This document shows positions 18,527 through 27,494 of a DNA stretch of 64,000 nucleotides, one piece after another. The notes beneath the pieces were generated by a model that was not told the DNA's origin, did no database searches, and worked only from the letters and a program-made list of their open reading frames with translations. The first letter of the stretch is position 1, and every line of letters begins with the position of its first letter. Source of the DNA: Burkholderiales bacterium (GTDB lineage Bacteria; Pseudomonadota; Gammaproteobacteria; Burkholderiales; Burkholderiaceae_F); assembly GCA_016716275.1 (NCBI GenBank), contig JADJWR010000002.1:868001-932000 (forward strand), given 5' to 3'. The translations under genes and the position numbers were made by a program.

Positions 18527-19606
18527 CTACTTGCCTGAGACGTTTGCCACGGCCAGCCGCCGGCCGCGCACGCCTGCGGCCAGCCGGTCGAGCAGGCTCA
18601 AGCTGTCGTCCCAGCCGAGGCAGGCATCGGTGATCGACTGCCCGTAGACCAGCGGCCGGCCCGGCACCAGGTCCTGCCGTCCGCCGACCAGGTGGCTCTC
18701 GACCATCGCGCCGACGATGCGCGGCTCGCCGGCTTCGAGCTGCGCGGCGATCGCCTCGGCCACCGCCAGCTGGTTCTCGTGCCTCTTGGCCGAGTTGGCG
18801 TGCGAGGCGTCGATCATCAGCCGCTGCGCCAGGCCGTTGTGCGCCAGCTCCTGGCAGGCCGCCTCGACGCTGGCGGCGTCGAAGTTCGGCGAGCGGCTGC
18901 CGCCGCGCAGGATGATGTGGCAGTCCTCGTTGCCCTTGGTCGAGACGATCGCCGAGTGGCCGCCCTTGGTCACCGACAGGAAATGATGAGGCTGCTGCGC
19001 GGCGCGGATCGCCTCGGCGGCCACCCGCACGTTGCCGTCGGTGCCGTTCTTGAAGCCGACCGGGCACGACAGGCCGCTGGCCAGTTCGCGATGCACCTGG
19101 CTCTCGGTGGTGCGTGCGCCGATCGCACCCCAACTTACCAGGTCGGCGATGTACTGCGGCGTGATCATGTCGAGGTACTCGCAGCCGGCCGGCAGCCCTA
19201 TCGCGTTGATCTCCATCAGCAGTTCGCGCGCCACCCGCAGGCCGTGGTTGATGCGGAAGCTGCCGTCCAGATCCGGATCGTTGATCAGTCCCTTCCAGCC
19301 GACCGTGGTGCGCGGCTTCTCGAAGTACACGCGCATCACGATCTCGAGGTCGTCACGCAGGCGGTCGCGCTCGGACTTCAGCTTGTGCGCGTACTCGAGC
19401 GCCGCCTTCGGGTCGTGGATCGAGCAGGGACCGATCACCACGATCAGCCGGTCGTCCATGCCGTGCAGGATCGCGTGCAGCGCCGAGCGCGCGCCGAAGA
19501 CCACCTGGCCGACCTCGTCGGCGCAGGGAAACTCGCGGATCAGATGTGCCGGCGGCGACAGTTCCTTGATCTCGCGGATCCGCAGGTCGTCGGTCATGTA
19601 ACGCAT
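18527..19606 (-). CDS. aroG: 3-deoxy-7-phosphoheptulonate (DAHP) synthase, class I
   Basis: 359 residues, AroF/G/H type: IGPCSIHDPKAALEYA, the PEP/metal motif MRVYFEKPRTTVGWKGL, GARTTESQVHRELASGLSCPVGFKNGTDG, and a C-terminal SITDACLGWDDS. It condenses PEP and erythrose-4-phosphate, the first step of aromatic amino acid synthesis. The ATG at 19606 follows GGAG with 8-nt spacing; an ATG at 19597 is also in frame. Upstream, in order, are a terminator and a Phe-rich leader peptide, so expression is probably controlled by attenuation in response to charged tRNA-Phe. Confidence 0.95.
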   Translation of the reverse strand: MRYMTDDLRIREIKELSPPAHLIREFPCADEVGQVVFGARSALHAILHGMDDRLIVVIGPCSIHDPKAALEYAHKLKSERDRLRDDLEIVMRVYFEKPRTTVGWKGLINDPDLDGSFRINHGLRVARELLMEINAIGLPAGCEYLDMITPQYIADLVSWGAIGARTTESQVHRELASGLSCPVGFKNGTDGNVRVAAEAIRAAQQPHHFLSVTKGGHSAIVSTKGNEDCHIILRGGSRSPNFDAASVEAACQELAHNGLAQRLMIDASHANSAKRHENQLAVAEAIAAQLEAGEPRIVGAMVESHLVGGRQDLVPGRPLVYGQSITDACLGWDDSLSLLDRLAAGVRGRRLAVANVSGK

Positions 19607-19657
19607 CGTTCTTGCTCCGTCCACGGTGGGCTCCTTTGCCTGCCCGGCGCCCCGACG

Positions 19658-19692
19658 AAAAAAAACCGCCAGGGTCTTGAGGCCTGGCGGTT
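19658..19692 (-). terminator. intrinsic terminator in the DAHP synthase leader (attenuator)
   Basis: On the minus strand: perfect 10-bp stem AACCGCCAGG / CCTGGCGGTT, 9-nt loop, then a run of T (8 T in all, two of them in the stem). It lies between the leader peptide stop and the DAHP synthase start, so it acts upstream of the gene. The 5' arm and loop (CCGCCAGGCC) can instead pair with GGCCACAGGCGG inside the leader coding region, giving the alternative antiterminator. Confidence 0.88.
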
Positions 19693-19714
19693 GGGGTCGA
19701 TTGGTTGGGGTCGT

Positions 19715-19789
19715 TTACACGCGCCGATCGACTCTTTCCGCCTGTGGCCGGAAAAAGCCGTAAAAGTGGAAGAAGAACGAGCGGCGCAT
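19715..19789 (-). CDS. Phe-rich leader peptide of the DAHP synthase attenuator
   Basis: A 24-codon reading frame whose residues 5-13 are FFFHFYGFF: six phenylalanines and one tyrosine in nine residues. The frame ends with TAA 23 nt before the terminator stem. This is the architecture of classic pheL-type leader peptides. A ribosome stalled at the Phe codons would leave GGCCACAGGCGG (19738-19749), just downstream, free to form the antiterminator. The Shine-Dalgarno is weak (AGGG, 11 nt from the ATG). Not conserved-protein evidence: the call rests on composition and position. Confidence 0.8.
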   Translation of the reverse strand: MRRSFFFHFYGFFRPQAERVDRRV

Positions 19790-19815
19790 CTGCGAATGAA
19801 CCCTAGGCGACTTGG

Positions 19816-19844
19816 ACTCTACCGGATTCGCTGCGCTGCGGCAA
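19816..19844 (-). promoter_or_regulatory. sigma70-type promoter for the leader and DAHP synthase
   Basis: Minus-strand TTGCCG (19844-19839), 17-bp spacer, TAGAGT (19821-19816). Each hexamer matches 4 of 6 consensus bases at ideal spacing. Transcription would start near 19809, about 20 nt before the leader peptide ATG. Confidence 0.6.
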
Positions 19845-19857
19845 CCGCGGACCCGTC

Positions 19858-20553
19858 TCAGAACCGGTAGCGCAGGCCGATGTTGGCGCGATTGCTCAGC
19901 CCCTCGCCGTAATAGGTCTCGGCGTCGCCCGCCGCCTCGATCAGCTGGTAGCCGCCGAAGACCGACATCGAGTCCGACCACAGGTAGTCGACCTGCACGC
20001 CGAGATCGAGCGCCCGGCCGTGCATCGTCGCCAGTCCGTCGACGGCGAAGCCGAGCCGCCAGCGCGCCGACCACTGCGCGACGCCGGCGAAGTGCAGCAT
20101 CGGCAGCGAGCCGAAGCTGGTCCGGTCGGCGCCGAGCGCCGGGCGCAGGCCGGCGTACTCGCCGATGTTAGTCGACAGGCCGACCTTCATCGCCCAGGTC
20201 GGCCGGTCGAGCAGGGTATAGCGGTAGGTGGCGCGCACCGGGTCGACATTCCAGTCGTTCGCCCGGTCGGTGCCGATCGACGCCAGCGGCGGCGCCAGCG
20301 GCAGCAGCGAGCCGTAGCTCAGGATCCGCACCTCGTGCGCGCCGGCCGCCGCCACCGTGTCGAAGCGAAGCGGCATCGCCGGCGTACCCCAGCGCGCGGC
20401 GAGGAGCGACTGCTCGGCGAGGCCGCCGCCGGTCAGGCCGTACATCAGCGAGCCGCCGCCCGCCGCCGCGCTGTCGTCCGCCGATGCGGCGCCAGCGCAG
20501 GCCGCCAGCAGCGCGGCGACGAGGACTGCAGGGCAACGCGGCGCGGCATGCAT
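19858..20553 (-). CDS. outer-membrane beta-barrel protein of unknown function
   Basis: 231 residues. A signal peptide is visible (CPAVLVAALLAACAGAASA-DD). The mature protein has alternating hydrophobic strands and ends in ANIGLRYRF, the terminal aromatic signature for BamA-mediated insertion of outer-membrane barrels. Strand-like segments such as WRLGFAVDGLA and VFGGYQLIEAAGDAETYYG recall MipA/OmpV- or YfaZ-like eight- to ten-strand barrels, but I cannot assign a family. Its stop lies beside the putative DAHP synthase promoter. Confidence 0.75.
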   Translation of the reverse strand: MHAAPRCPAVLVAALLAACAGAASADDSAAAGGGSLMYGLTGGGLAEQSLLAARWGTPAMPLRFDTVAAAGAHEVRILSYGSLLPLAPPLASIGTDRANDWNVDPVRATYRYTLLDRPTWAMKVGLSTNIGEYAGLRPALGADRTSFGSLPMLHFAGVAQWSARWRLGFAVDGLATMHGRALDLGVQVDYLWSDSMSVFGGYQLIEAAGDAETYYGEGLSNRANIGLRYRF

Positions 20554-20700
20554 GTCCGGCTCCTTCCTGCTCTTGCTCGGTGGCGATCCTGCTTGCTTTC
20601 GTGACCGCCGACGAACCTATTGAACGCCTGCGCGGTGCGTTTGCCAAGAGCAAAACGGATGACGCGCGGGGTCCGCGGCGCAACGGGGGCGGTCGGCCGA

Positions 20701-21645
20701 CTAAGGGACGAAGAAGTAGATGGTCGCGTGGAAGAAGACCGGCGCCGAGAAGGTGATGCCCTCGAGCCGCTCCAGGACCCCGCGGGACAGCGCAACGCCT
20801 TGATCCCATTGGCGTTCGCCGAGGCTGCGCTTGACCGAAGCGAGCACCAGCCCACCCATGAAGGCGGCCAGCACCGTCGCCGCCGACATCAGGGCCGCCT
20901 GCCACCATGTGAAAGGCGTCATCCACCAGAGCAGGGTGCCGATCACGGTAGCGGCCGCGCCGCCGATCAGCACGCCCTCCCGGCTCTTGTTCGGATTCGA
21001 GCGCAGCGGCGTGCGACCGAAGCTGGCGCTGGCGGCCACCGCGATGTTCTCCGACAACTGCACCACCAGCAGGAAGTACAGCAGCAGCAGCGCGCCGCGC
21101 CCCTCGTAGCCGGGCGGCTCGATGGTGGCGATGGCCGGCGCGTGCGAGACGCAGTAGACGCTGAGCATCAGGCCCCACTGCACCTTGGCCACCCGCTGCA
21201 GGTACAGCTCGGTGTCGTGCCGCCAGGCCATGATCACCGGCAGCACGAGGAACAGGTAGACGGGGATGAACACCGCGTACAGCTGGTACCAGCCGATCGC
21301 CACCAGCACGTACTGCACCGGGATGGCAACGTAGAAGGCGATGGCGAGCGCGATGTGGTCGGCCGGCTTGATCGGCGTGAGCGCGACGAACTCGCGCAGC
21401 GCGAAGAACGAGGCGACGGCGAAGATCACCGCCAGCGCCACCTCGCCGAGCGCGAAGCCGACGGCGAACAGCAGCAGGATCAGCCACGATGCCTGCAGCC
21501 GCGAGTTCAGCTGGCCGATCCAGGTCAGCTTGACCGGGTCGGCGGTGCGCGCCATCAGCCGATGGACGAGGACGCTGGCGGCGCCGGCGGCGAGCGCCAG
21601 GCCGCCGAAGACGGCAAAGAAGGTCTGCTGCAGCGACAGTTCCAT
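20701..21645 (-). CDS. phosphatidate cytidylyltransferase (CdsA-like)
   Basis: 314 residues, about eight membrane segments. The family's C-terminal signature is recognisable: ASFGRTPLRSNPNKSREGVLIGG (equivalent to the SPxKTxEG motif) and RGVLERLEGITFSAPVFFHATIYFF. The usual DR-D of that motif reads ER-E here. It would make CDP-diacylglycerol from phosphatidate and CTP in the inner membrane. A 1-acylglycerol-phosphate acyltransferase gene lies 14 bp upstream, making a short phospholipid operon. As the sequence is of the YnbB-like branch, the main housekeeping cdsA is probably elsewhere. Confidence 0.86.
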   Translation of the reverse strand: MELSLQQTFFAVFGGLALAAGAASVLVHRLMARTADPVKLTWIGQLNSRLQASWLILLLFAVGFALGEVALAVIFAVASFFALREFVALTPIKPADHIALAIAFYVAIPVQYVLVAIGWYQLYAVFIPVYLFLVLPVIMAWRHDTELYLQRVAKVQWGLMLSVYCVSHAPAIATIEPPGYEGRGALLLLYFLLVVQLSENIAVAASASFGRTPLRSNPNKSREGVLIGGAAATVIGTLLWWMTPFTWWQAALMSAATVLAAFMGGLVLASVKRSLGERQWDQGVALSRGVLERLEGITFSAPVFFHATIYFFVP

Positions 21646-21659
21646 CGTTCCGTGCGCGC

Positions 21660-22277
21660 TCAGCCGGCCAGCGCCACCACCGCGTCGCGTGCCCGCTCGA
21701 CGAAGCTCTCCTTCGCCTCGTCCTCGATGCGCGCCAGCGGCGCGCCGAAGCGCACCGTGCAGATCGTCGGCACCGGCAGCAGCGCTCCCTTAGGCATGCT
21801 CCGGTGCAGGTTCTCGATGTAGACGGGGATCAGCTCGACTGCCGGAAAGGCCATCGCCAGGTGATAGATGCCGCTGCGGAACGGTCCCGGCAGCCGCTGC
21901 GGCGTGCGCGTGCCCTCGGGGAAGATGATCAGCGAGAAGCCGTTCTCCAGCGCCTCGCGCAGCGGCTCCAGCGGATCGGCGGCCGGGTCGTCGCGCGCCC
22001 GGTCGATCATCACCACGTTCAGCTCGTTGCGCGCAATGTGGCCGCGGATGCCACCGCGGTCCCAGTAGTCCTTCGCCGCCACCGGCCGCGTGTTGGCGCG
22101 CAGTTCGCCGGGCAGCGCCGCCCACAGCACGACCGTGTCCATGTGGCTGGTGTGATTGGCGAAGTAGATCCGCTGCACCGCACTCGGCGCGCAGCCGATC
22201 CAGCGCGGATAGGCCCCAACCAGCAGGCGCACCAGCCAGACGATCGGCGGAAGGAAACGAACCGGAAGTGTCGCCAC
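21660..22277 (-). CDS. 1-acyl-sn-glycerol-3-phosphate acyltransferase family protein
   Basis: 205 residues with the PlsC motifs NHTSHMD (HX4D, catalytic) near residue 40 and FPEGTRTP near residue 120, and an N-terminal hydrophobic anchor (LPPIVWLVRLLVGAY). It would acylate lysophosphatidate to phosphatidate, the substrate of the CdsA-like enzyme encoded 14 bp downstream. The two genes look co-transcribed. Confidence 0.9.
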   Translation of the reverse strand: MATLPVRFLPPIVWLVRLLVGAYPRWIGCAPSAVQRIYFANHTSHMDTVVLWAALPGELRANTRPVAAKDYWDRGGIRGHIARNELNVVMIDRARDDPAADPLEPLREALENGFSLIIFPEGTRTPQRLPGPFRSGIYHLAMAFPAVELIPVYIENLHRSMPKGALLPVPTICTVRFGAPLARIEDEAKESFVERARDAVVALAG

Positions 22278-22395
22278 GTTTGGGCCGGCCGCGTTCTCGG
22301 CGCGGCGCGCGCATCATCGGGCGATTATGCCGGCGCGGCACGCGCCTGCTTGACCCAGCGCAATCGCGCCGCGCGGGCGCTGCGATTGCGGCTTC

Positions 22396-23865
22396 TCAGC
22401 CGGTGCCGCCGACCGTCAGGCCCTCGATGCGCAGCGTCGGCTGGCCGACGCCGACCGGCACGCTCTGGCCGTCCTTGCCGCAGGTGCCGATGCCGGAGTC
22501 GAGCTGCATGTCGTTGCCGATCATCGTCACCCGGGTCAGCGCGTCGGGCCCGTTGCCGATCAGCGTGGCGCCCTTGACCGGCGCGGTGATGCGACCGTTC
22601 TCGATCAGGTAGGCCTCGGCCATGCTGAAGACGAACTTGCCGTTGGTGATGTCGACCTGGCCGCCGCCGAAGTTGCTGGCGTAGATGCCCTTCTTCACCG
22701 ATTGGACGATCTCCTGCGGGTCGCGGTCGCCGCCGAGCATGCAGGTGTTGGTCATGCGCGGCATCGGCAGGTGGGCGAACGACTCGCGCCGGCCGTTGCC
22801 GGTGGGCCGCACGCCCATGAGGCGGGCGTTCAGCGTGTCCTGCATGTAGCCGCGCAGGATGCCGTCCTCGATCAGTACCGTGCGCCCGGTCGGCGTGCCC
22901 TCGTCGTCGATCGACAGCGAGCCGCGCCGGTCGGGCAGCGTGCCGTCGTCGATCACCGTCACGCCCTTCGAGGCGACCTTCTGGCCGATGCGGCCGGCGA
23001 AGGCGCTCGATCCCTTGCGGTTGAAGTCGCCCTCGAGCCCGTGGCCGACCGCCTCGTGCAGCAGGATGCCCGGCCAGCCGGGCCCCAGCACGACGCTCAT
23101 CACGCCGGCGGGTGCCGGGCGCGCCGCCAGGTTGGCCAGTGCCATGTCGACCGCGGTGGCGACGTACTGCGCCAGCACCGCGTCGTCGAAGTAGGCGAGG
23201 TCGGTGCGCCCGCCGCCGCCGGCGAAGCCCTGCTCGCGGCGCCCCTGCTCCTCGACGATCACGGTGAGCGACAGCCTCGACAGCGGCCGCACGTCGGCGG
23301 CGATCAGTCCCTCGGCGCCGCGCTCCTGCCGCGCCACCAGCACCACCTCGTAGTCGCCGGCGAGGTTGGCCATCACCTGCTTGACGCGCGGATCGCGCGC
23401 CCGTGCCATCTGCTCGATGCGCTCGAGCAGCCTGATCTTCTCCACCGCCGCCAGCGCGGCGACCGGGTCGGTCGCCGCATACAGCGGTGTCGCCGAGCGC
23501 GGCTTGAGCCGGCCGACCCTGGCCGCACCGCCGCCGGCGCCGGCGATCGCGCGCGCCGTTGCCGCCGCCTCGAGCAGCGCCTCCTCCGACAGGTCGTCGG
23601 AGTAGGCGAAAGCGGTCTTCTCGCCGCTGACCGCGCGCACGCCCACCCCCTGCTCGATGTCGAAGCTGCCGCTCTTGACGATCCCTTCCTCGAGCGAGAA
23701 CGACTCGCTGCGCAGGTACTGGAAGTACAGGTCGGCGAAGTCGGCCTGGTGCTCGAAGATCAGCCCGAGCGCGCGCTGCAGCGTGTGCTCGTCGAGGCCG
23801 TACGGTTCGAGCAGGCGCCGGTGGGCGATGGCAAGGCGGTCGATCGAGGCGTCGGCGGGTTTCAT
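22396..23865 (-). CDS. tldD: metalloprotease TldD
   Basis: 489 residues, full length for TldD. The zinc-binding HEAVGHGLEGDF (HExxxH) is near residue 275, followed by the conserved SIDDEGTPTGRTVLIEDGILRGYM and FGGGQVDITNGKFVFSMAEAYLIENG. TldD with its partner TldE/PmbA degrades unfolded peptides, including CcdA and microcin precursors. pmbA is not in this window. The gene lies between glgP upstream and the acyltransferase downstream with ordinary spacing. Confidence 0.95.
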   Translation of the reverse strand: MKPADASIDRLAIAHRRLLEPYGLDEHTLQRALGLIFEHQADFADLYFQYLRSESFSLEEGIVKSGSFDIEQGVGVRAVSGEKTAFAYSDDLSEEALLEAAATARAIAGAGGGAARVGRLKPRSATPLYAATDPVAALAAVEKIRLLERIEQMARARDPRVKQVMANLAGDYEVVLVARQERGAEGLIAADVRPLSRLSLTVIVEEQGRREQGFAGGGGRTDLAYFDDAVLAQYVATAVDMALANLAARPAPAGVMSVVLGPGWPGILLHEAVGHGLEGDFNRKGSSAFAGRIGQKVASKGVTVIDDGTLPDRRGSLSIDDEGTPTGRTVLIEDGILRGYMQDTLNARLMGVRPTGNGRRESFAHLPMPRMTNTCMLGGDRDPQEIVQSVKKGIYASNFGGGQVDITNGKFVFSMAEAYLIENGRITAPVKGATLIGNGPDALTRVTMIGNDMQLDSGIGTCGKDGQSVPVGVGQPTLRIEGLTVGGTG

Positions 23866-23981
23866 CGGATGCGGGTGGCGGTCGTCAGGCGGCAGCGGCG
23901 CTGCCGGTTGGCGGGCACGGCAGTTTACTTGGCACCGGCCATCGGCCGGCCAGCACGATAGATCGGGGTCAAGTCGACCGG

Positions 23982-24010
23982 CTGCAACCCTGCTGCGGGG
24001 CGGGTTGCAG
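23982..24010 (-). terminator. stem-loop downstream of alpha-glucan phosphorylase (weak terminator)
   Basis: Perfect 9-bp inverted repeat CTGCAACCC / GGGTTGCAG with an 11-nt GC-rich loop, 8 bp after the glgP stop on the minus strand. There is no T-run, so intrinsic termination is uncertain; it could instead protect the mRNA 3' end. Confidence 0.4.
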
Positions 24011-24018
24011 ACGGTCGA

Positions 24019-26535
24019 TCAGCGCTCGATCCAGCAGATCCGGTTGGCTTCCAGCGGCACCTTGGCCTGCGGGTGGAACGGCACCAGGCGCGCGGTGAAG
24101 TCGGCTGCCGCGCGCGGCGTCGCGACGTGCGCGCGGTACATCGCGCCGTTGATCGCGCCGGCAACCGGGCCGACCGGCTGCATCGGCACCAGCATCGCCG
24201 GCTGGTCGCCGCTCGCCTCGGCGTACAGCTGCGCGGCGATCGCATCGACCGGCAGGTCGCCGAGGTACACCGGCAGCGAGAAGGTCCAGCCGTCGCTGTC
24301 GCGCGCGGCCTGCAGCGCGCCGGCGTGCACTTCGTGCCAGCGATGGCGGATCTGCCGCTCCCACTGCCACAGCGAGTGGGCGATCGCCGCGTCGTCGGCG
24401 CAGCGCTGCGTGTAGTCGGCGGCGGCCGGCAGGTAGTAGTCGCGGACGTACTCGAGCAGCATGCGGTTGGTCGAGAACCGCGGCGTCAGCTGCGTCATGC
24501 TGGCGCGCAGGCGGGCGATCCATTGCCGCGGCAGCCCGCCGGCGTCGCGGCGGTAGAACTCCGGCACCACCTGCTCCTCGAGCAGCCGGTACAGCAGCTC
24601 CGCCTCGCGCTCGTCGTCGGCCGGGCTGCCGATCTCGGCGCCGCCGTCGACGCCCCAGCCGACTTCCGGTGCGTAGGCCTCGGCCCACCAGCCGTCGAGC
24701 TCCGACAGGTTCAGCCCGCCGTTGACCAGCACCTTCATGCCGCTGGTGCCGCAGGCTTCCCAGGCACGACGGGGCGTGTTGATCCAGACGTCCACCCCCT
24801 GCACCAGGTGCGCCGCCAGCGCGATGTCGTAGTCCTCGAGGAACACCGCGCGCGTGCGCACGTCGTCGCGGCGCGCAAAGGCCGACCAGTCGGCGATGTA
24901 GCCCTTGCCCTGCTCGTCGTGCGGATGCGCCTTGCCGGCGACGATGATCTGCACCGGGCGCGACGGGCTGCCGAGCAGGCGCGCCAGCCGCTCGGCCTCG
25001 CGCAGCAGCATCGCCGGCCGCTTGTACTCGGTGAAGCGGCGGGCGAAGCCGAGCGTCAGCACGTTCGGGTCGAGCACCTCGCCGCTGCGCGCCAGCTCTC
25101 TGGCGCCGGCGCCGCGCTGCGCCAGCTGCCCGGCGAGCCGGCGGCGGGCGTACTCGACGAGGTCGCGCCGCGAGGCGGCGCGCATCTCCCACAGCGCCTC
25201 GTCGGACGCCGCGGCGATGCCTTCGCCGAGCGAGTTGGTGCGGCCGAGCCAGCGCGACTTGCCGCAGGCGGCGGTCCACAGCCGGTCGGCATGCCGCGAG
25301 TCCCACGACGGCATGTGCACGCCGTTGGTCACGTGGCCGATCGGCACTTCCGAGCGCGGCCAGCGTGGATACAGGTCCTGGAAGATGCGCCGGCTCACTT
25401 CGCCGTGCAGCCGGCTCACCGCGTTGATGCGGCCGCAGGTGCGCGCGGCGAGGAAGGCCATGTTGAACGGCTCGCCGGGATCGCCGCGCAGGCGGCCGAG
25501 CGCCAGCAGCTGCGCGGCCGGCAGGCCGAGTTCGTCGGCGTAGTCGCGGCCGTACTGCGCCAGCAGTTCGACCGGGAAAGTATCGAAGGCCGCCGCCACC
25601 GGCGTGTGGGTGGTGAACACGTTACCGGCGCGGGTGGCCCACAGCGCCTGCCAGAAGCTCGCCTTGTGCCGCTGCATGAAGCTGCGCGCCCGCTCGAGCG
25701 TCACCAGTGCCGCGTGGCCTTCGTTCAGGTGGCAAACGGCGGGCTCGAGGTTCAGCGCCTGCAGCAGCCGCCAGCCGCCGATGCCGAGCGCGATCTCCTG
25801 CGTCAGCCGGTTCTCCTTGCCGCCGCCGTACAGCTGGCCGGTGATGCCGCGGTCGGCCGGGCTGTTCAGCGGGTCGTTGGAGTCGAGCAGGTACAGGGGC
25901 ACGCGGCCGACCTGCGCCAGCCAGACGAGCAGCCGCAGCGTCCGCCCGGGCAGCTCGACCGGCACCACCAGTCGCCGGCCGTCGGCGCCGCGCACGGCGC
26001 TGACCGGCAGCGTGTGCGGCAGATTGGCCGGGTACAGCTCGATCTGGCGCCCGTGCGCATCGAGCATCTGGCGGAAGTACCCTTCCTGGTACAGCAGGCC
26101 GACGCCGACGATCGGCACGCCGAGGTCGCTCGCCGTCTTCAGGTGGTCGCCGGAGAGCACGCCGAGGCCGCCCGAGTAGATCGGCAGCACCTCGGTGATG
26201 CCGAACTCCATGCTGAAGTAGGCGATCGGCCCCTGGAATCCGGGCGGGCAGATCTCCTCCCATGGCGTGCGGCCGGCGAGGTACTCGTCGCACTCATGCT
26301 GCACCCGTTGCAGCTCGGCAAGGAAGTGCGCGTCGACCGCCAGCGAGTCGAGCCGGCTGCGCGGGGTGGTCTGCAGCACCAGCCACGGGTTGCGGGTGCG
26401 CGACCACATCTCGCCGTCGAGCATCGCCCACAGCGCGTCGGCGCCGTGGCACCAGCTCCAGCGCAGGTCGAGGCTCAGCCGGCCGAGGGCGCGGATCGAC
26501 TCGGGAAGTTCGCGCAGCAGCGGGTGCGTCATCAT
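24019..26535 (-). CDS. glgP: alpha-glucan phosphorylase (GT35, DUF3417 N-terminus)
   Basis: 838 residues. The N-terminal SIRALGRLSLDLRWSWCHGADALWAMLD is the DUF3417 region of the short alpha-glucan phosphorylase branch. The PLP lysine lies in EACGTSGMKVLVNGGLNLSELDGWW, and YFSMEFGITEVLPIYSGGLGVLSGDHLK is typical of the family. It releases glucose-1-phosphate from glycogen or maltodextrin. No other glycogen genes are next to it. Two adjacent ATGs at the start make the first residue uncertain by one. Confidence 0.94.
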   Translation of the reverse strand: MMTHPLLRELPESIRALGRLSLDLRWSWCHGADALWAMLDGEMWSRTRNPWLVLQTTPRSRLDSLAVDAHFLAELQRVQHECDEYLAGRTPWEEICPPGFQGPIAYFSMEFGITEVLPIYSGGLGVLSGDHLKTASDLGVPIVGVGLLYQEGYFRQMLDAHGRQIELYPANLPHTLPVSAVRGADGRRLVVPVELPGRTLRLLVWLAQVGRVPLYLLDSNDPLNSPADRGITGQLYGGGKENRLTQEIALGIGGWRLLQALNLEPAVCHLNEGHAALVTLERARSFMQRHKASFWQALWATRAGNVFTTHTPVAAAFDTFPVELLAQYGRDYADELGLPAAQLLALGRLRGDPGEPFNMAFLAARTCGRINAVSRLHGEVSRRIFQDLYPRWPRSEVPIGHVTNGVHMPSWDSRHADRLWTAACGKSRWLGRTNSLGEGIAAASDEALWEMRAASRRDLVEYARRRLAGQLAQRGAGARELARSGEVLDPNVLTLGFARRFTEYKRPAMLLREAERLARLLGSPSRPVQIIVAGKAHPHDEQGKGYIADWSAFARRDDVRTRAVFLEDYDIALAAHLVQGVDVWINTPRRAWEACGTSGMKVLVNGGLNLSELDGWWAEAYAPEVGWGVDGGAEIGSPADDEREAELLYRLLEEQVVPEFYRRDAGGLPRQWIARLRASMTQLTPRFSTNRMLLEYVRDYYLPAAADYTQRCADDAAIAHSLWQWERQIRHRWHEVHAGALQAARDSDGWTFSLPVYLGDLPVDAIAAQLYAEASGDQPAMLVPMQPVGPVAGAINGAMYRAHVATPRAAADFTARLVPFHPQAKVPLEANRICWIER

Positions 26536-26586
26536 CGGTCCGACCTCAAGGCTGCCGCTTCGTGCCGGCGACCCGTGCCGCCCGCC

Positions 26587-27408
26587 TCAGGCGAACACGC
26601 GATGCGCCAGCGCCGGCAGGCTGGCACGCACGCTGGCGATCCGCTCGGCGTCGACCTCGCCGACGATCACCCCCGGCCCCTGGTCGAGCTGCGCGACGGT
26701 CTCGCCCCAGGGGTCGAACAGCACGCTGTGGCCGAAGGTGGCGCGGCCGTTCTCGTGCCTGCCGCCCTGCGCCGGCGCCAGCACGTAGGCGAGGTTCTCG
26801 ATCGCGCGCGCGCGCAGCAGCGTCAGCCAGTGCGCGCGGCCGGTGGTGGCAGTGAAGGCGGCCGGCACCAGGATCAGGTCCGGCTGGCCGAGCGAGCGGT
26901 ACAGCTCCGGGAAGCGCAGGTCGTAGCACACCGACAGCCCCACCTTCAACGCCGGACCGTCGGTCGACGAGAGTGTGAAGCTGCGCACGGCGCGTCCCGG
27001 CGCGATCGTCCTGGCCTCGTCGTAGGACTCCTCGCCGGTGGCGAAGGCGAACAGGTGGATCTTGTCGTAGCGCGCGACGCGTGCGCCGTCGGGGCCGTAG
27101 ACCAGCACCGAGTTCATCACCCGGTCCGGCTGCGGCGCGGCGAGCGGCACCGTGCCGCCGGCCAGCCAGATGCGGTGCCGCGCCGCGGTCTCGGCAAGGA
27201 AGTCCTGGATCGGCCCGCTGCCGTCGGTCTCGCGCGCCGCAACCTTGTCGGTTTCCCTGCCCATCAGGCAGAAGTACTCGGGCAGCGCGACCAGCCTCGC
27301 TTCCTGCGCGACCGCCTCGGCGATCAGCGCCGCGGCGTCGCGCAGGTTGGCCGCGATGTCGGGCTTCGACACCATCTGCACCGCGGCGACGCGGATCGAG
27401 CGCTTCAT
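26587..27408 (-). CDS. carbon-nitrogen hydrolase, Nit1/deaminated-glutathione amidase type
   Basis: 273 residues of the nitrilase superfamily. The catalytic triad is visible: Glu in LVALPEYFCLMG, Lys in YDKIHLFAF, Cys in LSVCYDLRFPELYR. The closest group is NIT1-like amidases, which hydrolyse deaminated glutathione as metabolite repair. It is divergent from glnE, a neighbour arrangement common in beta-proteobacteria. Confidence 0.9.
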   Translation of the reverse strand: MKRSIRVAAVQMVSKPDIAANLRDAAALIAEAVAQEARLVALPEYFCLMGRETDKVAARETDGSGPIQDFLAETAARHRIWLAGGTVPLAAPQPDRVMNSVLVYGPDGARVARYDKIHLFAFATGEESYDEARTIAPGRAVRSFTLSSTDGPALKVGLSVCYDLRFPELYRSLGQPDLILVPAAFTATTGRAHWLTLLRARAIENLAYVLAPAQGGRHENGRATFGHSVLFDPWGETVAQLDQGPGVIVGEVDAERIASVRASLPALAHRVFA

Positions 27409-27494
27409 TGAGTCAACACGTGCAATGACCGGGCTGCCGCCGAGCTTACCTCAGCGACGAGGCGGTGCCGCTCCGTAGAATGCACCGCGAGGCC

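Noticed and set aside
24073..27411. Long + strand open frame opposite glgP and the nitrilase gene
   Set aside because: Antisense shadow; no domain, and the opposite strand codes for two well-conserved enzymes.
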